Below are positions 7,491 through 11,925 of a stretch of 11,925 bases of DNA, in pieces. Where the stretch lies: contig CAJJZP010000030.1 in assembly GCA_905197665.1 (NCBI GenBank), forward strand, positions 1 through 11,925, read 5' to 3'. The notes beneath the pieces are model-generated. The model ran no database searches. It worked only from the letters and a program-made list of their open reading frames with translations, and was not told where the DNA came from. A program made the position numbers and the translations under genes. Position 1 is the first letter of the stretch. Each line of letters starts with the position of its first letter. This stretch comes from an uncultured Collinsella sp. GTDB taxonomy: Bacteria; Actinomycetota; Coriobacteriia; Coriobacteriales; Coriobacteriaceae.

Positions 7491-7581
7491 TGGCGGAGGA
7501 GGAGGGATTCGAACCCTCGTGACCTTATACAGGCCAAACGGTTTTCGAGACCGCCGCATTCAACCACTCTGCCACCCCTCC
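7491..7581 (-). tRNA. tRNA-Ser(CGA)
   Basis: This is a 91-nt class II tRNA with CCA encoded. GGAGGGG pairs with CTCCTCC (one G-U). The D arm is TGGCAGAGTGGTTGAATGC, the anticodon loop CTCGAAA gives CGA (plus-strand 7545-7547), and there is a long variable arm. The T arm contains GAGGGTTCGAATCCCTC and the discriminator is G. Its 3' end is duplicated in inverted orientation at 7402-7426. Confidence 0.97.
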
Positions 7582-7590
7582 GCGTGGGGT

Positions 7591-7620
7591 AAAAACAAAG
7601 CAGGCTCGAAGGCCTGCTTT
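7591..7620 (-). terminator. terminator of tRNA-Ser(GGA)
   Basis: A nine-bp perfect stem pairs 7597-7605 with 7612-7620 (AAAGCAGGC/GCCTGCTTT). On the minus strand it is followed by TTTGTTTTTA. It lies between the two tRNA-Ser genes, so each is probably terminated separately. Confidence 0.8.
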
Positions 7621-7629
7621 GGAATTAAC

Positions 7630-7720
7630 TGGCGGAGAGTCAGGGATTTGAACCCTGGAGACGCTTTTGACGCCTACACGATTTCCAATCGTGCTCCTTC
7701 GGCCACTCGGACAACTCTCC
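7630..7720 (-). tRNA. tRNA-Ser(GGA)
   Basis: This is a 91-nt class II tRNA including CCA. GGAGAGT pairs perfectly with ACTCTCC. The anticodon loop TTGGAAA gives GGA (plus-strand 7684-7686). There is a long variable arm, the T arm contains CAGGGTTCAAATCCCTG, and the discriminator is G. Confidence 0.97.
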
Positions 7721-7736
7721 GTTAAATGCGAAAGTC

Positions 7737-7764
7737 AGTATACACGAGGAATCGCAAAGTGCAA
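7737..7764 (-). promoter_or_regulatory. promoter of tRNA-Ser(GGA)
   Basis: On the minus strand, TTGCAC (7764-7759) and TATACT (7742-7737) are 16 bases apart. This places the transcript start a few bases before the mature tRNA 5' end at 7720. The -10 matches the consensus at five of six positions. Confidence 0.6.
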
Positions 7765-8126
7765 ACAGAAAAGTTGGCATTTTTTAAAACGCTTGGCCGT
7801 GCTTGGCGCTGCAGTGGGGCTTGAGGTGCCAAAAAACGGCTTCCGACCAGCGTGGTTGATCAACTCAATTGTTCAAAAAAAGGGTATTCATAAGCGACTT
7901 GGCAATGAATTTAAAAATCTTTGGGTGGTGCTGTGGGCCACTGGTATGCATTTTGCGACCACAGCCTTGTGCCCGTTGACCTGCGGCTTGGCTCAGCTTG
8001 TCCCCACGGCACCGTATCTTGTCAACAGATCCGTCAAGCTTTTGGTCAGCATTTGGTTGGAATGCGCATGAAACGTCGTGTGAGTATGGGCATATGTGGA
8101 GGTCATGAGGTTGTAGCTGCATATTC
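7765..8126. other. intergenic region, no gene seen
   Basis: Open frames here either run into the tRNA genes or lack a ribosome binding site and family resemblance. It is more A/T-rich than its surroundings in places. It contains a perfect GTTGATCAAC palindrome (7855-7864) and a seven-bp stem GCTGTGG/CCACAGC (7930-7936 with 7959-7965) with a long loop. Nothing stronger is visible. Confidence 0.6.
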
Positions 8127-8155
8127 TTGCAGCCTAGGAGGTTGAAAGATATTAT
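8127..8155 (+). promoter_or_regulatory. candidate promoter of the rpsF operon
   Basis: TTGCAG (8127-8132), a 17-base spacer and TATTAT (8150-8155) would start transcription near 8162, leaving a 65-base leader before rpsF. The -10 is good and the -35 keeps only TTG. The -35 also lies in a small hairpin (GCTGCA 8116-8121 with TGCAGC 8128-8133). Confidence 0.5.
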
Positions 8156-8171
8156 TACCAAGTCTTTTCCT

Positions 8172-8200
8172 GCTTCAGGCGCACCTTCACGACCTGAAGC
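8172..8200 (+). ncRNA. rpsF leader hairpin, possible S6:S18 autoregulatory site
   Basis: GCTTCAGG (8172-8179) pairs perfectly with CCTGAAGC (8193-8200) around a 13-nt loop containing CACCTTCAC. It ends 12 bases before the AGAGGAGGT ribosome binding site of rpsF. In several bacteria an S6:S18 complex binds a hairpin in this leader to repress the operon. The position fits; I have not verified the conserved bulge of the motif. Confidence 0.4.
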
Positions 8201-8226
8201 CACATTTGCCCAGAGGAGGTGACAAT

Positions 8227-8520
8227 ATGAAGGCTTATGAACTGCTGTTCTTTGTTGACCCGTCGCTCGACCCCGAGACTCGTCTCGCTGTTATGAAGCG
8301 TATCGATACCACGATCGCTGAGGGCGCTGGCAAGGTCGACTCCGTTGACGAGTGGGGCAAGCGCAAGCTCGCCTACGAGATCAACGACCTCACCGATGGT
8401 GACTACACCCTCATCAACTTCCACGCAGATCCTACCCAGATCGCCGAGCTTGATCGCGTCCTGCGCATCACCGACGCTGTGGTCCGCCACATGATCGTCC
8501 GTCGCGACGACCAGGAGTAA
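8227..8520 (+). CDS. rpsF: 30S ribosomal protein S6, 97 aa
   Basis: S6 binds the central domain of 16S rRNA as a heterodimer with S18, which is encoded two genes downstream. The N-terminus MKAYELLFFVDPSLD, the middle WGKRKLAYEIND and the end ITDAVVRHMIVRRD are typical. The length of 97 aa is normal. The start is fixed by GAGGAGGT at 8213-8220 and ATG at 8227; an in-frame ATG at 8206 would precede that site. It is the first gene of the S6-SSB-S18-L9 operon, and its leader hairpin suggests autogenous control. Confidence 0.97.
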   Translation: MKAYELLFFVDPSLDPETRLAVMKRIDTTIAEGAGKVDSVDEWGKRKLAYEINDLTDGDYTLINFHADPTQIAELDRVLRITDAVVRHMIVRRDDQE

Positions 8521-8568
8521 GACTGTCGTTTTGGACTGGGCTTGTGCCCCAAGAGGAAGTAGTGAGTT

Positions 8569-9021
8569 ATGAGCATCAATCGAGTGAACATCACCGGTAA
8601 CCTCACCCGCGATCCCGAGCTGCGCGCCACTGCCGGCGGAACCCAGGTTCTGTCCTTTGGCGTCGCCGTAAACGATCGCCGCCGCAATGCGCAGACTGGC
8701 GAGTGGGAGGACTATCCCAACTTTGTCGACTGCACTATGTTCGGCACCCGCGCCGAGGCCGTGAGCCGTTTCCTGGCAAAGGGAAACAAGGTCGCGATCG
8801 AGGGCAAGCTGCGCTACAGCTCTTGGGAGCGCGACGGTCAGCGCAGGAGCAAGCTTGAGGTCATCGTCGATGAGATCGAGTTTATGAGCTCCCGTGGTGG
8901 CCAGGGTGGCTACGATCAGGGCGGTTACGCCCCCGCAGCTCCCGCGCCCGCAGCACGTCCTGCCGCACCGGTGGCTACGCCGCCCGCGGTCGACGTCTAC
9001 GATGAGGACATCCCGTTTTAA
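8569..9021 (+). CDS. ssb: single-stranded DNA-binding protein, 150 aa
   Basis: SSB coats single-stranded DNA in replication, repair and recombination. Residues 1-105 are the OB fold (SINRVNITGNLTRDPELRAT, FGVAVNDRR, FVDCTMFGTRAEAVSRFLAKG, EGKLRYSSWERDGQRRSKLEVIVDEI). A Gly-, Ala- and Pro-rich linker follows, and the conserved acidic tip is DVYDEDIPF, which recruits partner proteins. The ATG at 8569 follows AGAGGAAG. The gap from rpsF is 48 bases, so it is co-transcribed. The linker is short but the protein is complete. Confidence 0.97.
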   Translation: MSINRVNITGNLTRDPELRATAGGTQVLSFGVAVNDRRRNAQTGEWEDYPNFVDCTMFGTRAEAVSRFLAKGNKVAIEGKLRYSSWERDGQRRSKLEVIVDEIEFMSSRGGQGGYDQGGYAPAAPAPAARPAAPVATPPAVDVYDEDIPF

Positions 9022-9093
9022 GGGTTGTTCACCTATTTTTGAGTGAGAGGCGGCTTCGGTTCGCCGAAGTTGCCAAATGAAAGGTATTTTGAC

Positions 9094-9360
9094 ATGGCTA
9101 ATGATTTTTCTGCACGTCAGCCGCGTCGTAAGTACTGCCAGTTCTGCAAGGAGAACACTGAGTTCATCGACTATAAGGACACTCAGCTTCTCCGTAAGTA
9201 CATGACCGACCGTGGCAAGATCAAGCCCCGTCGCGTCACTGGCGCTTGCACGCAGCATCAGCATGACATCGCCAACGCCATCAAGCGTGCCCGCGAGATG
9301 GCTCTCCTGCCGTACACCGTCCCCGTGGTTTCCTCTCGTGGCAACCGCGACCGCGGCTAA
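9094..9360 (+). CDS. rpsR: 30S ribosomal protein S18, zinc-ribbon type, 88 aa
   Basis: S18 partners S6 on the 16S platform. The core YKDTQLLRKYMTDRGKIKPRRVTG and KRAREMALLPY is diagnostic. The N-terminal extension carries C15-x2-C18 (KYCQFCKEN), and C52-x2-H55 follows (ACTQHQHD). These look like the four ligands of a zinc-binding (C+) S18. The start at ATG 9094 is set by AAAGG at 9080-9084; an in-frame ATG at 9043 lacks a site and would add 17 unusual residues. It lies 72 bases after ssb and 15 bases before rplI. Confidence 0.96.
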   Translation: MANDFSARQPRRKYCQFCKENTEFIDYKDTQLLRKYMTDRGKIKPRRVTGACTQHQHDIANAIKRAREMALLPYTVPVVSSRGNRDRG

Positions 9361-9375
9361 GAAGGGAGACGCATC

Positions 9376-9915
9376 ATGAAGGTTATTCTTCTCGATGAGA
9401 TCAAGGGCAAGGGCGGCGAGGGTGACGTCGTAGAGGTCGCTCAGGGTTACGCTGAGAATTTCCTGTTCCCCAAGAAGCTCGCTGTTGCCGCCACCAAGGG
9501 CAACCTCAAGCAGCTTGACGAGCGTCGCAACAACATCGCCAAGCGCGAGGCCGTCCGTCTGGCTACCGCCAACGAGACCAAGGCTGCCCTCGAGGGCAAG
9601 CAGGTCATCGTCGACGTCAAGGTCGGCGACGAGGGCATCCTCTTTGGCTCCGTCACCGCCGCTATGATCGCTGACGCCATCAAGGATCAGCTCGGTATGG
9701 ACATCGACCGCAAGCGCGTCGAGCTCGGCAAGCCCATCAAGGTTGCCGGTGCCCACACCGTTGCCATCTCGCTGTACCGCGAGATCAAGGCCGAGGTTGT
9801 CGTTCTCGTCGGCGTTACCGCCGAGGAGCTCGCTGCCGATGCTGAGGTCGAGGAGGCCGCTGAGGTCGCCGAGGCCGAGACCGCCGAGGTCGAGACCGAG
9901 GCTGCTGCCGAGTAG
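9376..9915 (+). CDS. rplI: 50S ribosomal protein L9 with long acidic tail, 179 aa
   Basis: L9 binds 23S rRNA near the L1 stalk and limits frameshifting. The N-terminal domain MKVILLDEIKGKGGEGDVVEV and GYAENFLFPKKLA is typical. The long helix (about 42-75) and the C-terminal domain (FGSVTAAMIADAI, RKRVELGKPIKVAGAHTVAISLY) follow. Family members are usually about 150 aa. Here about 30 residues are added, rich in Glu and Ala, with no Lys or Arg after K138. The start ATG 9376 follows GAAGGGAG. It is the last gene of the operon, with a terminator 32 bases after the stop. Confidence 0.96.
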   Translation: MKVILLDEIKGKGGEGDVVEVAQGYAENFLFPKKLAVAATKGNLKQLDERRNNIAKREAVRLATANETKAALEGKQVIVDVKVGDEGILFGSVTAAMIADAIKDQLGMDIDRKRVELGKPIKVAGAHTVAISLYREIKAEVVVLVGVTAEELAADAEVEEAAEVAEAETAEVETEAAAE

Positions 9916-9947
9916 CATTTGCTGCAACGCAACAATCTTGTTCTAAG

Positions 9948-9986
9948 AAGGGCGCTCTGGGAGACCGGGGCGCCCTTTTATTTTTT
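9948..9986 (+). terminator. rho-independent terminator of the rpsF operon
   Basis: AAGGGCG (9948-9954) pairs with CGCCCTT (9971-9977), with further weaker pairs inside. It is followed by TTTTATTTTTT. Confidence 0.88.
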
Positions 9987-10033
9987 GCGCTGAGTGGGTG
10001 TCACGTCATACATTGAGATGCAGTCCCACATAA

Positions 10034-11239
10034 GCGTTGTGTTAGACCACTTTGGATAAGTGTCCTGCACGCAGTACACGCGACGGGGCCCCGGTTGCGA
10101 CAATTCCATCATCAGGAGAGATGGAGGTTGCAATGGAAGACGTGCTCACCCAGCTGACGAGGCAGTTCCTCCCGCAGATGACGGCTACCGAGAAGAGCAG
10201 GGCCCTGAGATCGCTCAAGGCGCTGATAGACGCGGAGCTTTTCGAACTCGCGGCAAGCGAGGGGGCGGAAGACGATCCCGACAGAGCCTGCCCCTGGTGC
10301 GGCTCCCCGCATTACGTGAAGAGGGGGCGAGACGGGTGCGGCCGTCAGCGGTTCCTCTGCCGAGGGTGCGCCAGGACCTTCATCGACGCCACCATGCGCA
10401 TCTTCTCCACCACCAAGCTCGACAGGTCGGCCTGGATGAGGTTCGCGGAGTGCCACGTGGACATGCTCCCGCTGCGCGAGTCGGCGGAAAAGTGCGGCGT
10501 GTGCCTCAAGACGGCGTTCTTCATGCGCCACAGGCTGCTCGAGGCCATGGCCAAGCGCATGCCCGCCTTCCGCGTGGAGGCCGGCGGCGGGGCCGAGCTC
10601 GACGAGTGCTTCTTCAGGGAGAGCTTCAAGGGAAACCGCTCCAGGTCGGAGTCCGGCATGCCCAGGAAGCCCCGCACAAGGTCGCAGGGAACCGACGGGC
10701 ACGAGAAGATATGCGTGCTCACCGGCATCAACGACGCCGGCGACATCTTCTACGAGATCGCGGGGAGGGGCGGCCTCGACGAGCGGCAGCCAGGGAGCTG
10801 CTCGCCGACAAGCTCGCGGTCGGCGCGATAATCTCGACGGACCGTGCGCACGTGTACCGCCGCGTCCTGCCCGCCCTCGGCGTCGGCGCGCACATCGCCA
10901 GCAAGAGGGAGGAGCACGCCATCAACAGGGTGAACAGCCTCCACTCCCAGATGAGGCACTTCATCGGCAGGTTCCGGGGTGTCTCCACGAGACGCCTCGA
11001 GAACTACCTCGCCTGGTTCAAGTGGACATGGTGCTTCAAGGTCCGCAGGAGCGCGGACGAGCTCGCCGAGCTCATAGTGAGGCAGGCAGCCCGCGGCACG
11101 TACGAGAAGACCTGGCGCCAGTACAAGGTGACCCCCTATCCGTTCTACGAGTACTGGATCAAGCAGGCGAAATGGGACTCGCGTGCGCGGAGGGCCATAT
11201 ACGGCGTGGCGTGATGTCCAGGGCGGTCTGGCGCAGCGC
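10034..11239 (+). mobile_element. IS1595-family-type insertion sequence, defective
   Basis: Imperfect terminal inverted repeats, 10034-10058 and 11215-11239, match at 17 of 25 positions after inversion. The shared core is AGACC, one variable base, C, two variable bases, TGGA. All eight differences are transitions. They enclose one broken transposase gene, and the right repeat begins directly after its stop codon. I could not find a convincing 8-bp target duplication, so the exact ends are uncertain. The element sits just after the rpsF-operon terminator. Its frequent AGG arginine codons contrast with the CGC/CGT of neighbouring genes. Confidence 0.7.
10133..11214 (+). pseudogene. IS1595-type (ISXO2-like) transposase, frameshifted
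   Basis: The first part (10133-10831) carries an N-terminal zinc ribbon with C53-x2-C56 and C76-x2-C79 (CPWCGS ... CRGC), a helical domain, and the first catalytic acidic motif ELDECFF (D157). The frame then runs to a stop at 10829-10831. The second part continues one frame back from about 10789: ARELLADKLAVGAIISTDRAH with the second Asp, then HSQMRHFIGRFRGV and RRLENYLAWFKW, ending at 11214. Restoring one G near 10789 would give a continuous 360-aa protein through GLDERQARELL. No slippery heptamer is present there, so I read this as a one-base deletion and not programmed frameshifting. The start ATG at 10133 follows GGAGG at 10123-10127. Confidence 0.85.
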
Positions 11240-11285
11240 ATCTGCGGCAAGCGCTGAAGTCGTGCCCCGATGCAAATAGCAACAG

Positions 11286-11780
11286 CTAGCGATATTCTTC
11301 GGGAACGTCGAAACCGTACTCACGGCATAGGAGCATGACATCGTGGGCGTCGTGCTCGTCATGCTGATAGCCCAAGTGAAACAACAGCTGGCTTTCGGGG
11401 TCGATGCACGACACCTCCACCTCGCCGATGCGCCCCCTCCCCGAAAAGACCTCCCCGGGAAAACGATCTCCCTGATACAGAATATCGCCATTCTCGGCGA
11501 AATCGAAGCAATGCAGGTCGACGATGCGCCCCGCCTCGTCTTGCCACACCGTGTGATCTTCGGTGGTGAAAGATGCAGCCACCTCGGAAAACCCCTCATC
11601 AGCAATTAGATCCACGAACCTTTGGTAATCCCCGCGCTGAACGAACAGGTCGATGTCGTTATGAGCCCTGGTCTCACGCCCGACAAGCGCATCGATGCCC
11701 CAGCCGCCATCAAGGTATACGCCAATGCCCGCACCTGCGGAAAGGCCGATTATCCAACACGCATCATCCTTGGTGACCAT
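11286..11780 (-). CDS. Lnu/LinA-type nucleotidyltransferase (possible lincosamide resistance), 164 aa
   Basis: The sequence resembles the small lincosamide nucleotidyltransferases, which adenylylate lincomycin and clindamycin. YLDGGWGIDALVG (residues 22-34) and RAHNDIDLF (38-46) form the nucleotidyltransferase active site, with D42 and D44. VDLHCF supplies a candidate third carboxylate (D88). SCIDPESQLLFHLGYQ and the nearby HDAHDV match the C-terminal part of LinA. The length of about 160 aa is normal and no damage is visible. The ATG at 11780 follows AAGGAG at five-base spacing. The gene lies between a defective IS1595-type element and another likely IS end. The family is inferred from motifs; the real substrate could be another small molecule. 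Confidence 0.75.
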   Translation of the reverse strand: MVTKDDACWIIGLSAGAGIGVYLDGGWGIDALVGRETRAHNDIDLFVQRGDYQRFVDLIADEGFSEVAASFTTEDHTVWQDEAGRIVDLHCFDFAENGDILYQGDRFPGEVFSGRGRIGEVEVSCIDPESQLLFHLGYQHDEHDAHDVMLLCREYGFDVPEEYR

Positions 11781-11820
11781 AGGAGCTCCTTCGCTTTCGC
11801 CTGCTATCTAAGCAAGAAAG

Positions 11821-11846
11821 ATTATAGGAAAAGTCCCAGTATCCAA
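11821..11846 (-). promoter_or_regulatory. candidate promoter of the nucleotidyltransferase gene
   Basis: A perfect TATAAT lies at 11826-11821 on the minus strand, about 40 bases before the start codon. The best -35 candidate, TTGGAT (11846-11841), is only 14 bases away, so the -35 assignment is weak. Confidence 0.5.
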
Positions 11847-11903
11847 AGCGGTCGGGACTGCGGACAAAATAGTTGGACCGTTGAGGTCCGGAACGGAGTC
11901 CGC

Positions 11904-11925
11904 ATGGCATACAGTAGGAGAATGG
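11904..11925 (+). CDS. possible insertion-sequence OrfA, first 7 codons only
   Basis: ATG at 11904 follows GGAG at 11895-11898 and reads MAYSRRM before the window ends. The start resembles N-termini of IS3-type OrfA proteins, and the upstream GCGGACAAAATAGTTGGACC looks like an IS terminal region. Seven residues cannot prove a family. The start codon is part of a stem (11859-11865 with 11898-11904). Confidence 0.35.

Noticed and set aside
7667..8071. A 134-codon plus-strand ORF in the intergenic region before rpsF
   Set aside because: It starts inside tRNA-Ser(GGA), lacks a ribosome binding site and resembles nothing known.
8155..9927. A 590-codon open frame on the minus strand opposite rpsF-ssb-rpsR-rplI
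   Set aside because: It is antisense to four clear ribosomal and SSB genes. The Leu/Gly/Asp-rich composition is typical of GC-driven shadow frames.
10060..10788. The 5' part of the frame that ends at 11214
   Set aside because: Before about 10789 this frame gives an Arg-rich nonsense product. The zinc ribbon and first catalytic motif are in the other frame; only its 3' part is real transposase.
10026..11247. An 8-bp target site duplication flanking the IS1595-type element
   Set aside because: The bases outside the two inverted repeats (CCACATAA on the left, ATCTGCGG on the right) do not match, nor do nearby shifts I tried.

Overview
The window looks like a chromosomal segment of a high-GC Gram-positive anaerobe of the class Coriobacteriia, most likely Collinsella or a close relative. 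This is inferred from the strong GC preference at third codon positions, AGGAGG-type ribosome binding sites, tRNAs with encoded CCA ends, the order rpsF-ssb-rpsR-rplI, and the style of the intergenic repeats. No 16S sequence is present to confirm it.

Layout. 1-325 is a tRNA cluster: a partial tRNA-Ile(GAT), a complete tRNA-Ala(TGC), a complete tRNA-Ile(GAT) and a strong terminator. 466-1833 is a three-gene plus-strand group (bifunctional-nuclease-domain protein, small membrane protein, unrecognised acidic protein). It is followed by typA (1951-3789) and a terminator. 3852-3911 holds two adjacent hairpins whose loops are perfectly complementary. 3919-5860 carries two minus-strand membrane protein genes: a secreted or membrane beta-helix (bactofilin-like) protein and a TRIC/UPF0126 channel-family protein.

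5976-7581 is the most unusual part. A predicted PD-(D/E)XK (DUF559/Vsr-like) nuclease gene is bracketed by two inverted, 88% identical 65-nt palindromic elements. Beyond these come a run of perfect hairpins and an inverted 25-nt copy of the 3' end of the neighbouring tRNA-Ser. Together these suggest a mobile or remodelled module next to a tRNA gene. Two tRNA-Ser genes (CGA and GGA, minus strand) follow, each with its own terminator.

8127-9986 is the ribosomal protein S6 / SSB / S18 / L9 operon, with a plausible promoter, a leader hairpin and a terminator. 10034-11239 is an IS1595-type insertion sequence whose transposase is broken by an apparent one-base deletion. 11286-11780 (minus) encodes a small nucleotidyltransferase of the lincosamide-resistance (Lnu/LinA) type. 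The window ends inside what looks like the 5' end of another insertion sequence.

Functionally, the left half and the rpsF operon are housekeeping (tRNAs, TypA, ribosomal proteins, SSB). The segments 5976-7426 and 10034-11925 are accessory DNA placed beside tRNA genes and an operon terminator.
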